Shown piece by piece: positions 1 to 10,796 of a stretch of 64,000 nt of DNA. The notes beneath the pieces were generated by a model, which saw only the letters and a program-made list of their open reading frames with translations, was not told the DNA's origin and did no database searches. The translations under genes and the position numbers were made by a program. How positions within the stretch are numbered: position 1 is the stretch's first letter; the number at the start of each line of letters is the position of its first letter. The stretch is from contig CM075184.1 in NCBI GenBank assembly GCA_037577475.1, forward strand, positions 30,959,094 through 31,023,093. The letters are read 5' to 3'. Source of the DNA: Chaunax sp. Z400. Its lineage: Eukaryota; Chordata; Actinopteri; Lophiiformes; Chaunacidae.

Positions 1-783
1 ATAACACCCAAAGAAGGTTTGAGGCTTAACTTGACGTATTTAAATGCTCAAATGTCTTGCAAAGTAAATTACAAAAAGTGCGTTTAGATTCACCTGTTTT
101 TATGCACATTTTTGATTTGTGTGTAAAAAAACTTCAAAAGAAAGGTCAAAGGAAGAGACTTAAAAATATGAGCTATGTGGAGAGACGAGAAGACTTTTGA
201 TACATGAAATACATTAAAAAAAAACTTTTTTAAACCATACCTTCCACATGGCTTCACATCCTTTGAGGCTTGACTGATGCTCTTTTAATTAATATATCAT
301 CTTGTAGTGTTCCCTTCTTCTGCAGCTGTTTAATAGCATTTAGCTGGAGAATGAGTGCCACAAACTATGAAGCACCTGTCAATTAGATAAATGCACCCAA
401 CTCAATTTTCTGGAACTCATAGATAAATAATTCTGAATAATTCCATAATTCTGAAGATTAGAGGAAACCAAATTTAAGCCTTTCTACCAATTAGTTTCTC
501 TGTGAGATCAAATAAAGTGCACTAGAAATGTTTTCTCCCAGTAAGGCTTGAACATCAGATTCAGCTCCATGCCTCTGCATCCAGTAGCATCTTCATGCCA
601 CTTAAGCCATTAATCTGTCCTCTGCATCAAAGTGAGCTGCCAATGGCGGCCTTAAGTGAACAACAGAGTGGAGATGACATCAGCTATGAGGAGGACGAGC
701 TGTCAGTAAGGTGATTGACAGACTTGTTGGGCATTCACAGCCGATAAAAGCTAAAAGGAAACAGCCAATTACTCACTGCAGCT

Positions 784-786
<3 letters not shown>
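1..786. other. noncoding block, candidate regulatory in its right half
   Basis: No gene or recognisable repeat is visible. The right half (about 600-780) is GC-balanced, free of simple sequence and holds a PBX-MEIS type motif (separate entry) just before a (GA)n tract. This resembles a conserved noncoding element, but conservation could not be tested. Confidence 0.4.
712..721 (+). promoter_or_regulatory. PBX-MEIS/PREP composite motif TGATTGACAG
   Basis: The decamer TGATTGACAG is a perfect match to the composite site bound by PBX with MEIS or PREP TALE homeodomain proteins, which often mark developmental enhancers. It was seen only once in this window. A 10-bp match can arise by chance, so use in vivo is inference. 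Confidence 0.35.

Positions 787-852
<66 letters not shown>
787..852. repeat. (GA)33 microsatellite
   Basis: Uninterrupted GA dinucleotides run for 66 bp. It is a mirror-symmetric polypurine tract, likely polymorphic in length and able in principle to form triplex DNA. It is one of two long (GA)n tracts in the window; the other is at 54201-54264. Confidence 0.97.
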
Positions 853-855
<3 letters not shown>

Positions 856-1290
856 AAGTCAACCACCTTGCCAGTCTTCCTGCCTAATGATGGCGGCCCA
901 CAAACCCACATACCAGGATAGATCAGCCTTGTGTCGTGTCAGCACAGCATTATTAATGACGGACTCTTAAAACCTTATTACAGCCTGAGCTTGTGAGCAC
1001 GCCTGATGGCTCAGAGATTCAGCCTGGTGGGAATTGGCCAGGTAATGAATAAATGACATGCTTAACCATCCACCAAAATAAAATTGCGCCTCATTAATAC
1101 CAGGAAAGAAAAAAAATGGAGTTTATAAATGTGAAAGAGCAGCACCGTCTACCGTCGGATAATCATAGTTTCCATATGAGGAACAATAGCAGCCACTTAT
1201 GGCTGTCAAACAGCAGCAATGATGAGATTAGGAGCTGATGGGTTTATTCCCCATGTTCAAAGTTTATATCAAACTTAAATAGCTAGACTC
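853..1290. other. noncoding block, no gene seen
   Basis: There is no coding signal or repeat. The part at about 890-1110 is balanced in composition with several AATGA/TTAATA-type homeodomain-like words and could be conserved noncoding DNA. This is an impression from reading, not a measured conservation. Confidence 0.35.
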
Positions 1291-1334
1291 ACAGTACCAG
1301 TCAAAAGTTTGGACATAGTTTTGACTGGTACTGT
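1291..1334. mobile_element. Tc1-like terminal palindrome (minimal MITE or solo hairpin)
   Basis: ACAGTACCAGTCAAAA at 1291-1306 is a perfect inverted repeat of 1319-1334, with a 12-bp loop beginning GTTTGGACA. The arm plus loop resembles the terminal sequence of teleost Tc1/mariner transposons (a 'CCAGTCAAAAGTTTGGACA' core). There is no internal transposase. It is probably two termini collapsed together by internal deletion. Confidence 0.6.
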
Positions 1335-3151
1335 AATACCTGTCATGAATCTTCCCAAAGCTTCCACAGAAAACGAACGACTGATTCTTTCAACTGTTCA
1401 ACACAGAGAGCGTCCAAAGAAACAGCAAAAAAAGCCAGAGGTCGACTCTGACGGCCATTAATATTTGCTTCACAGCATCTTTCAGCTTATTGTTTTGGTT
1501 TCACAACCTGCAGCGTCTCTGTTCTCCTTCACTCTACGGCTCTTATTAGCATAGTTTCCATTAGAGGCAGGCTGTTGTTTTCAGCCGGAAAAAGCTCTGA
1601 AATATTTCCCTCAGGAGTTGGAGGAGAATGGATGAAAAAAAAAAAAGAAAGAAGGGAAAAACAGACAAACAGCACAGTTAATACTGCTTTAACCTTTGTT
1701 GTCCAGTGACAGTATTGTTGTATTTTAGAATAAATGTGCATCTCATCACACTAATCATGATGCTTGTCAATAAGCGGCTCTGCTGAAGCATGCACGCTGC
1801 ATTTGTCTTGCTCTGGAGCGCCTTAACAGCTGTTTATGAGACGGAAAGTTCCTCCTTCTCTTATCTCATCTAAATGCCTTTTATGTCTGCAATGAATTAA
1901 AATCACCTTGTTCTTGAAAGGTGCTGCATAAATAAACTTGCTCTGCCATGCATTAAATTTCCCAGTCCCCAATTGCCAAATTCGTTTTTTTCTTATTTCA
2001 GACTTTCTGCCAGTGAACCCCTCACAGCCCTTTTCTATTCAAACATGGAGAGAATCTTAGATTATATTAAACTGACATAAAACTGCAGCAGCAGTCACAA
2101 AGGACACAAGAAGTTTTACGTGTTATTTGTGCTAGGCTGCACCCTTCATCCCCCACAGTGCAGTGCAGTAATTGCACTACCTGCCAGCATGGAACGAGTG
2201 CCTCCCATCGAGTGTTTCCATCATTCTGAAGGTTATGGCACTTTGATGTAACACGAGCTGCTTCATTTGACTATCTGCCAAATGTGTTTAAGGTGGCTCT
2301 CTGGTGCTCATGTGGAACATATCAAACCTTTGGAATGAAAACACTGACCAGGAATGCATGAAGTACTATATTAATGAAACCAAATGGGAACAAAAGCCCA
2401 GCGTGCTTCATGAGAAGTAAAAAGTGACCTATAATTAAAATTTCATGGCTTTTAGGTTTATCTGCCCCACCAGTGTATGAGTAGAAAAGCTACTGTGTAG
2501 CATCCTGCTAAAAATGTATTCACTTATTCAGCCCATTTTATTGAAATATAACTATTGATATAGATTCAACCTCAAATTCATACTGTGACAAAAATTAAGA
2601 GTGATTAGGTTTAAACAACTGCTAAATATGTTCAATTAACATAGCAGTATACCTTTTTTAAATTATTATTACCATTATTGCCAGGCATAAGCATTCATTT
2701 TCTGCAGAGGTTTTGAATCATAACCAGAAAGCAGCTGTCAGAATCAATGTTGGTCCTAACAATACAAATGCAACCTTGAAAGATTGCCACATAACATCTG
2801 ATGTATACAGCTACACATTTTCAGATGATGGGAGTTCTGCGGTCGGGGTGGCAGGTTTCTGTTTCTTGCAAACAAAACCTCCATAAGTGACAAGTAAGTG
2901 AAGGAAGTCAGTGAGCAAACACTGGAATAAACAGGTGTGGCAGAACTTAATTATTTTAATTCCAGAATTCCAGTACATTACTTGAAATAAATATAGTTCA
3001 TTACTGTATTTTTGTAAATTTACAACACAAACGTGGTCATAGTTTTGTCAGTAAATTACTGTATATTTACAGTACATAAAGTGTATTTTAATCTACATTA
3101 TGTATCCTGTATTTAATGATAATTAAAGAATGTTACTGTAATGCTATTGCT
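1335..3151. other. noncoding block, AT-rich, no gene seen
   Basis: No supported gene. A run of A with AGAAAG lies near 1633-1655. The AT-rich part at about 2990-3150 contains short self-complementary stretches (for example around 'tactgtatatttacagta' near 3057) that may be the remains of a MITE. Confidence 0.35.
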
Positions 3152-3345
3152 ATATACTTATATAGCATTTCCATACTTATATAGCGCCTTTCTAGCCTGA
3201 TTGATCAGTCAAAGTGCTTTAACACAAACCATCATTTACCGATTCACACACAAAGGGTATGATGGAGCATGTATAGACTTCAGGGTCTGGGAATCGAACC
3301 ATTGACTTATGTGGTTGTGTCACTCAGTAGAGGCTGCCTGATCAA
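3152..3345 (-). mobile_element. tRNA-like SINE relic, minus strand
   Basis: Read on the minus strand, the segment carries a B-box-like word GGTTCGATTCCC (complement of 3289-3300). Downstream are 'gtgtgtgaatcggtaaatg', 'aaagcactttgactgatca' and the tail 'aggcgctatataagtatgg'. This order matches a common teleost SINE family whose body ends in AAAGCGCTTTGAGT...GCGCTATATAA. The tail word ATACTTATATAGC occurs twice (3154 and 3173). The promoter A box is too decayed to read. The family name was not verified. Confidence 0.6.
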
Positions 3346-4702
3346 TGCAGATCTGGGCATCTGCGTCAAAATGCTAAGCAGGTTGAAGCATGTCGGTTGC
3401 ATTTTCAAATTTTAGTTTCCCCACTTGTCTTTCACCTTCTCATGATGCTCTGCTGTTTATACTTAGGTTTATAGTAATTCCTGTAGATAATTCTGTTAAA
3501 GTGCTGTAATCACATATTATTTCTCCCAGATTGCATGGCAGTCTCCAGCGTGTCACTGTGTGGCATTAATATAGTAAAATACTGATTTCACTTAAAATTC
3601 TCAACAAAGCTTTAAACTAATAGGAGTATTTGCAGTCGATGAGAACAACGTGGACAATCTCCTGTTATGTGGGACATGTGTGAAAGGATGACATGAAAAC
3701 TCATATGTGAAAGCAGCTCGATGATAATGATGAGTATGCGATGCAGATGCAGTGTGAGACAGATAAGCGGGTGATATGAACACTGACAACCAGATCCCCA
3801 GGTTGGTAGACAGCTCCTGATATTGGTGATTTTGAACAAAATGAATCACTTTATCTTTTTAGGAGAAAAAACCATGTCGGCTGGAAACTGATGTCTCTCC
3901 AGCGCCACATTTTCAGTACAATCCTTTAGTCGATGCGCTTGTTCCGAGCAACTTACTTTGAGTGCAGCAAATTTGAGAATAAAACGAAATCTGTATAAAT
4001 AGCCTTGTGTGCCAACACAGTTCTGAGTTTGATAGAAGCAGCCGGAAGGAGCCGTGTAAGGAGTGAGAAGTGTGAGTTTGTGGAGGGTGATGAGAAGGAC
4101 AGGTGCAGCTTTTTGAATGTTTGTATCTCTGTTGAATTGGCTGTGAGTAAAAACCTGAAACCGTACCGGTTCAACAGAGGATACAGGAGGCTTCCTCCTG
4201 TGTTCTAAACCCCTTTGATGAAATGCTAAATAACAATGTGCACACGATGCTGATGGAATCATTCTACAACAAGAGAATGCAATAAAAAATAATAGAGAGT
4301 GATGCCAAGACTAGGATCACAACCCTTTCTGAGTCCATATACTGTGGCTCAGAGTGCTGGAAAAGGTCAGACCTGTTTTCATGAGAGGCGGCTGGATCGA
4401 ATCCAAAGCAACTGGTGTGGACAGAGCTGGTGGAGGGGTGAGTCATCCTGACCTGAAACCAACCTCTGCTGTGAGGGCACCTCTCGTGATCTCTGGTTGT
4501 GTTTTCTTCATTTCTCAGTTCTTTGTTATGTTCCACAGTTTCTTACACTGATGCTGTTTAATATACGAACAAATGCATGTGCATGATCACAGGAGGCCAC
4601 CTGCTGGTAGATGAACCAACGGATAATAACTCTGGATCCTGTCACCTCAACCTCCCACTGTGGCCATCTTTGTCTTATTTATTAAAAATAAGTCATTCAC
4701 GG
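3346..4702. other. noncoding block, no gene seen
   Basis: Short overlapping open frames occur on both strands (for example 138 codons on the minus strand at 3846-4262), but they are mutually overlapping, match no recognised family and have no flanking gene structure. Treated as chance open frames. Confidence 0.35.
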
Positions 4703-4988
4703 TAGAAAGAAGAGAGAGAAGAAGAAGAGAGAAAGAGAGAGAAAAAAGGAAAGAAGGAAGGAAGGATGGATGGAAAGAAAGAAAGGAAAGATAGGAAGGA
4801 AGGAACGAGCAAATGAAAGAAAAGAGGGAAGGAAGGAGGAAGAAAGAAAGGAAAGATAGGAGGTAAGGAGTGAATAAATGAAAGAAGGGGAGAAAGAAAG
4901 AAGGGAATGATGGAGGGAGGAAGCGAACGAATGAAAGAAAGGAAAGGAAGGAAGGAACGAAAGGAAAGAAAGACAGGAAGAAAGAGAG
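4703..4988. repeat. polypurine GGAA/GAAA/AGAG low-complexity tract
   Basis: About 285 bp are almost entirely A and G on the plus strand, as degenerate GGAAGGAAGG and GAAAGAAAG units. The complementary strand stays open for 141 codons of a Phe/Ser/Leu/Pro-rich sequence (4647-5072), which is a composition artefact and not a gene. Confidence 0.93.
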
Positions 4989-7900
4989 GGTAATGTGAAT
5001 CACACCATTGCAGTGGGTGTGGCCGATGGACCTTTGGGTGTTACTGACATTTTGCCACAGAAGAAAATTCACAGCTGTTACAAAGGGCTCTTAAGAAAAG
5101 GCCTATATAGCCGCTGTGGCAGGATAAATGCCACCCACAAAGGCTGCTGTTTCCTTATTTCTTCTCATGGTAGGCTGAGAGGCCCTTCAAATATTCATAC
5201 ACATCCCCATCAATAAAGAAAAAATGAAGTCATCGCCTCACCACCACACAGGGGGTTCAGACGCTAATGGGAGTGAAGCTGAAAAGGTTGGCGGTGGGAC
5301 AAGGAGCGGAGGTGTATTGTTGATTGGGATGTTGCCACCTCTCCTACAATACTGGGTGCTTCAGTTAACTGTTCATTGATTGTGAAGGTCTGTTTTCAGA
5401 TGCTCAGAACCATTCCAGTCTTCCCCTGGGACTGGTGTAAAATTTAGTAAATGAGGAAATGTGATTATTTGATTAAAGGAGACAATCAGGACTTGCACCA
5501 CTTAATTAATAGTTTGCATAAGTCAACAAAATAAAAGGCTCTCTTGGTCATTTGATTTAAGCTCTTCAGTGTGAATGAGGACAAAGCAGCAGGTGTAAGG
5601 CATCGAAATGTTTTGTAGTTCTCTCCAGTTTAATGGCGACAGTAGTAGTTCTGTAGTTTATTGTATTTTCACTATGGAAATAGGCTCTGAGACCTGAAAC
5701 GAAACATACGACAAAACAAATTCATAAATGATAAAACCGTTCTCTTAAAAGTTCTCTTGATGTATTACTGTCTTGAAAACTTGTGTGGATGCAACATGAG
5801 GTGTCCCACTAATTATCCTCCCCCTTTGCAACACATAAGAGGTGCTTTCCAGTCTGTCTTCGAAAAGGTGAAATAAGTAGGAAAAAAATAACAGTATGAG
5901 ATAAATCAGCATAAAAGAAATAAAATATGTAAATGTGCAAATAAATGAACACACAGACTGTCTGACAGTTAAAGGTTTTGTCGTTCCTACGAAAAAGTCG
6001 GCCCTCGCAAAAGCAAAGAAGAAAATGAAGAAGAAAAAATCTGTGAATGCAGCAAAAAAACCCACAAAACTGTTGGTGATATCTCATTTTGAAACCACCT
6101 TTTTTCCATATTAAGCATATTATTACAACATTAATGCAGCTACAGGCATGCATTTGTAATTACCCTGTAGATAATTTAAGTTCTAAATGTTTTCATTCAG
6201 AAGCAAAAATGGATTTTTCTAGTAAACATGGTCATGGTGCAGAACATTAGACATTAATACCAGGATATTAGAGTGGAATTGAATTTCACAGAAAAAGTAG
6301 AACGCTATACGCTCTTGCTCATGCCTGTCAAGCACTGATAAAAGGCCTTGAAGTTAAAGCATCCACCAAAGAGAATGTGGCTTTTTAAGAAACATGTTCA
6401 GCTGATCCTCTTTGTAGCTGTTGCTTGAAACTACTGAGAGCAAGTATTAGAATTGGAGTGACAGAGAAAAATAACAGAGAAACACGTGATTTTGCATGTG
6501 AAATCACATGCACGTGCTTAATGTCTATATGTCTATTGAAAGCTTTTTCATGTGTGCTTGCCTGTAAAGGCTCCACTGCCAGGCTGAAGGTCCCATGTGG
6601 AAGCAACCCATGCAAAGTTATGCTTCATTTAGTCCCTGTCATGCTAAAACCTACGGCAGATCAGATATACGTAGAAGACACTGTTTCAGAACTCCGGGTT
6701 TACGCAATGGCACGCAATTTATTTGACACCACAGCTAATCTGAACGCTCCATCTTATTCCAATGTGTTATCTTTTAAAACACTACGTCTGTTCTTAGCTG
6801 TAGTGTGTAAACGCCAAGTGTGCGCCATAAATCGCCACCCCCTGTGAGCGGGAGATGGATTACAGTGCTTTCATGGGGAGAAAATCACCTACATTAGCAA
6901 AATGAAAGGCCACTCTCATATACAATGAACCCAGCCTCCCATAAAAGGAGAGTAAATTCCAGAGGGAGCTGTGTGTGTTATAGAAAGAGCATAAAACAGA
7001 AGAGAAAGAGTTGAAGAAGAGAGCGTTAACCCTTATAAAGAAATGCTTCTTGTTAAGTTCAGGGAGAATCAATTAGAGTCAGAACTGAATCTGGCTATTG
7101 TTGTGCATTTAAATTAGAAATCTATCTGACAAAGAAGCATGCAATGCAATCAAAAATGGAAAAGCATGTTCATTTGTAAATCTAAATTACATATTGTCAC
7201 GTGATAAGATTTAAGATTTGATTCAAATATAGCTCTTTTTAATTAACATATTTTTATCCTATATCGTTTATGATGTAGGCAACAAACTGATCATTTGCTG
7301 TTGTGGCGCAGGAAGTGTGGATGTGTCCACATTTAGGGATAAATTTAGAGCTTAGGAAAAATGAATTCACATGAGATTGATAAAGTTTCAGCCTCGCTAA
7401 TTGATTTAGTGGCAGTCTGATAAAATATTCTAATTGATATCTTTTTTTTAAAATCTCAAATTACAAAACTATCCTTCTTGGTTACATTTTTATCATTGAA
7501 TACTTCATCAGTTAGAAGATGCAACTTTTGTATTTTGGTTTTGTAAACCTCTTTGCAAGATGATTATGTTACCTTGGTTACCTTATTTTGGTAGCTTTTG
7601 TTAAAGTGCTTGAATTAAGGTTGTGTAAAAGAACATGGATGTGTGTAACACTCCAGATCTTTTTTTGCATAGATATGTCTGTCAATGTTTCAGCAACATG
7701 TGCAATAGCACAGTGTTATTGCATGGGGCTTCCTATACGTTTCTATGCTGGTCATGCAGGCATGTGCTCGTAATTGTGGTTGTGCTTGTCTGAGAGGTAA
7801 AGCCTGTGTTATTGGGCAGCAGCCCTCCAGCTCTAAGCTCTCCGTGTGTACAGCCCAAGCAGTGGGACAGAGATTGCCACCACCTGTGGCTCAACTGGGA

Positions 7901-8432
7901 GCTGCTGCTAAATGAGAGCTGAGGGGGGGAAGGAGAGGAGAAGAGGCGAGTGGAGGGAGGTGAAAGAGGAGTACATAATTACATGGCAGAGCAGAAGCTC
8001 ATCTCAAGGTACTCCAGGAACCCCTCTCCTGTTTTCTGCAGGGCACACACACACACCCACCGCACAAAGACCTAATCCCCATCACCCACGCTGCCTCCTT
8101 TGTGCCTTCATTTGGGAGAAAACAATCCATCAGACAAAGGTCAACGTAACCCCACCTTCACCACAACAAGCTCAGCTGCTGCTGACTCGGTCAAAACTGT
8201 CAAACGGAGAAGAGAAAGAATAGCACACAGACTTTACATGTATGTGCTGATTACCATTTACTTTGAGGTGTTTTATTCAACGTGTTATTAATGATCCGTC
8301 ATGTTTCAGATAAGGTGTCCCTGTATGTCCTCACAATCAATAGCTGTCAGGACTTTCTCCGTGCCTGGCTCTTGTTTTCATCTCCTCACCTCCACAGGCT
8401 GATAGTGGCCGCTGTTCTTTCAGCACAAAAAG
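4989..8432. other. noncoding block with possible conserved stretch
   Basis: No gene was recognised. The stretch at about 5040-5215 ('ttacaaagggctcttaag' and onward) is balanced and repeat-free, resembling conserved noncoding DNA. The open frames at 6425-6847 (plus, 140 codons) and 5745-6153 (minus) show no family resemblance and are likely chance. A short CA run lies near 8045. Confidence 0.35.
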
Positions 8433-8945
8433 ATTGCGTTCACACTGCGGTTGAAAGTAAACCAATTCTGATTTTTCTCAAATCTTATCTTTTTTGCCTT
8501 GGCTGCTCACATTCATCTTCTAATGTGACCTGTGTCTGACATCAGTGTGAGTACATCTGTACGATGGCACCATGAAAAAACAGGCTTCTGGACAACAGAA
8601 AATGTCATTGGCATGACAGCCCATCATCAAAAGTGATAAAATATTGATACAGACATTCATTTCTTGACTTTTTTTTTGCTGTGGTAACAGTAGTGTGGTG
8701 ACAGTCCTTCAGCTTTTCAGGCTGAGGGCAAGAAGGCAAAAAAGGGGCTTTGATTGAAGCATCTTCCCGTATATCTATTAAATTATTATCTATATCCATC
8801 TGGAACCTTCCATATTTGGCTTTATCCACCACTGCTGACAGATGATGAATAATGCACAATGAAATAGAGGACAACTGCATGAATTCTCGTCTGACTGTTC
8901 AGACAGCTGTCACATCAGCAGGAATCAGATTTAGGAACACATATA
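8433..8945. mobile_element. DNA-transposon-like dispersed relic, copy 1
   Basis: It opens with 'gcgttcacactgcggttgaa' then AT-rich 'ttctgatttttctcaaatc', and later has 'aatgtgacctgtgtctgaca'. This resembles a fish nonautonomous element with GTTCACACTG-type ends. Its internal part shares words with the adjacent segment 8951-9245 (CCATATTTG, CCAC..TGCTGACA.TTGAT). No transposase remains. The superfamily is not assigned. Confidence 0.45.
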
Positions 8946-8950
8946 AAAGT

Positions 8951-9245
8951 CTCCATTCACACTGGTTTAAAGTGATCTGATTCTAGATTTTCTCCTCCCA
9001 TCTTTCCATTTGTCTTTTATATAATTTGAACCCTCAGGTCTCCCAGCCATCGTTGCATCCTCCATATTTGTCCACCAGTGCTGACAATTGATAAATATTG
9101 ATGTAAAAGTGATGTCAACATGCTCAGTGAAAGAAAAATCACAGCAATTCGGATCAGACTGTTAACACAGATGCATATCTGGAGCACAAAAAAAAATCTG
9201 ATCTTTTCAATTCTGATTTCAGTGATTTCACATGTCCATTGTCAC
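8951..9245. mobile_element. DNA-transposon-like dispersed relic, copy 2, adjacent to copy 1
   Basis: It begins 'cattcacactggtttaaag' with 'tgatctgattctagatttt', parallel to the start of copy 1. It then has 'ccatatttgtccaccagtgc' and 'tgacaattgataaat', parallel to copy 1 internal words. It closes with 'aattctgatttcagtgattt' and 'cacatgtcc', which read inverted resemble the opening. Either a tandem duplication or two independent insertions side by side. Confidence 0.45.
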
Positions 9246-9559
9246 ACACCATGAATGAGAACGGGATGGGAAACGTCTCGTGAGCATGAGAAAGTTTTAT
9301 ATATATATTTTTCTTGTTCATGTCCCTTTAGGGGCTCCGTAGCGTACAATAACTTTTGCATGTTGTTTTTTTTTTCCTGAAATAATTTCTAAACTAGCTT
9401 ATTTGACTTATAAACTTTTAAGACAAAAGCTTTTTCTCATTCTGGGAACATCATTATGAAACTCAGTGTAACTTCAACCAGGAAGACTACCTTGATGCTA
9501 ATTTATCCACAATCTGCTTCTTTTTAATCCGCTGACTATGGGTGTTCACAAGTTCAGTT

Positions 9560-9890
9560 CAACCAACCAGATGTTGCCATGATTTCAATCAGCCAATCGA
9601 TTTGTTGCAGTCAAACTTTAAATTTGTTCTCAGCCAGCTCTCACCCTCCTTCAACCAATTTATGTCCATCCAGTGTTCAGTTTGAGCTCCTCAAAGCCGA
9701 CTCCTCATCCCATCACCATCACCAAAAGTGTCTGTGCTCCATCGACTTCACCTCCCCTTTTAAAATATGATGCTGTCATGATGGCATCTAATCTCAGAAT
9801 CCTGATAATTCTCTTTTTAATGCACTTGGCAATAAAAAAAAAAAATTATTCATTCACTCAGAACGAAGTCTCCCCTTATTAAATATTGAA
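9560..9890 (+). repeat. 0.33-kb dispersed repeat, copy A (sister of 51121-51486)
   Basis: It shares ordered words with 51121-51486 on the same strand: CAA(C/T)CAGAT near the start, GATTTCAA.CAGCCAATC, GTC AAACTTT.AAT.TGTT, GTGTCT.T.CTCCATC, and an end with GGCAATAAAAA followed by TCACTCA.AA and TCTCCC. The GGCAATAAA plus A-rich and ATTCA-rich end suggests a retrotransposon 3' end, oriented left to right. The family was not named. An A12 run sits at 9834-9845. Confidence 0.65.
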
Positions 9891-10677
9891 CCCACACTCT
9901 CTCTGATATGACTGACGGGAACAGATTTTCCTAAACGAGTTATTAGCAGAGAGAGAAACTTTAAAAGATCCGTTTTTATGAAACTGTTTTCCAGTGTGTC
10001 CAGTGTGTTTCCAATTTCCAAAGCTAATATACACAGAAGCACAGACAGTTTAGTGGTTTGTTTTACAACAGCTTGATGCTGCTTGAATGGAATTCAACCA
10101 GTGGATCTGCTGTAAGTAATTGTGGCTTAACAGTGCAAAACATCACTCCAGCAGAGACCGCAGATGGAACAGACACATGCTGTCTTCAGATGGTTGTAAA
10201 GAGACACCAGTGTAAAGAAATGGGCAGCATGTACTGCCCTGTGCATGGGCTACGAATTATATTCTATTGCAGCAATGATGAGAAAATAAATAAATAAAAG
10301 TAGCAGCGTGGAAAGAAGAGCAGTGAGTAGGCTCACTGGAATGAACCCACTTTTCGTCTCAGACACAGGCCCGCCTGCAGGCCTGCCAAGGCGGGCTTGG
10401 ATCCGATTCAAGCTTTGAAAACCTGCCACGGTGTGGTTGCACATGAATGACCAATCGATGGATGCTATCCTGCTTGACAAATGAAATGAGAGTCTGCTGA
10501 TTCACAGTAATACAGAAGAAATTGATCCTATTTGTGCAAGATTTCCCAAAGCTGTACAGCAGATATTTATCAGAGTCTATGGAGGAAAACAAAACAAAAT
10601 TGGAGGTTGCAAAACACAGAAGTCAATAAGAGTCACACATATAAAGATGTCACGAAAACAGCTGACATCTAATGTGG
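9891..10677. other. noncoding block, no gene seen
   Basis: Nothing recognisable. Open frames on both strands at 10058-10592 overlap one another and resemble no family. Confidence 0.35.
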
Positions 10678-10731
10678 CAGCAGTGATGGAAGACGTACTT
10701 CAATCCTTTACTTGTGTAAAAGTAGAAATAC
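10678..10731 (+). repeat. percomorph dispersed repeat fragment (left end)
   Basis: 'cagtgatggaagacgtactt' then 'caatcctttacttgtgtaaa' and 'agtagaaatacc' match, from memory, a very common percomorph repeat that begins with a GTGGTGGAAGAAGTACTCAGATCCTTTACTTAAGTAAAAGTA-like string. Only about 55 bp remain, ending in microsatellites. Related relics lie at 13198-13297, 39055-39260 and 49136-49170. Confidence 0.55.
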
Positions 10732-10763
10732 CTCTCTCTCTCTCTCGCTTTGCAGTATATATT

Positions 10764-10796
<33 letters not shown>
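10732..10796. repeat. (CT)n and (TG)n microsatellites
   Basis: (CT)n occupies 10732-10746, and after a short AT-rich bridge (TG)n occupies 10768-10796. Confidence 0.95.

Noticed and set aside
4647..5072. 141-codon minus-strand open frame, longest in the window
   Set aside because: It is the complement of a GGAA/GAAA tract and encodes only repetitive Phe/Ser/Leu/Pro.
6425..6847. 140-codon plus-strand open frame
   Set aside because: Overlaps a minus-strand frame, matches no family and shows no conserved motif; likely chance.
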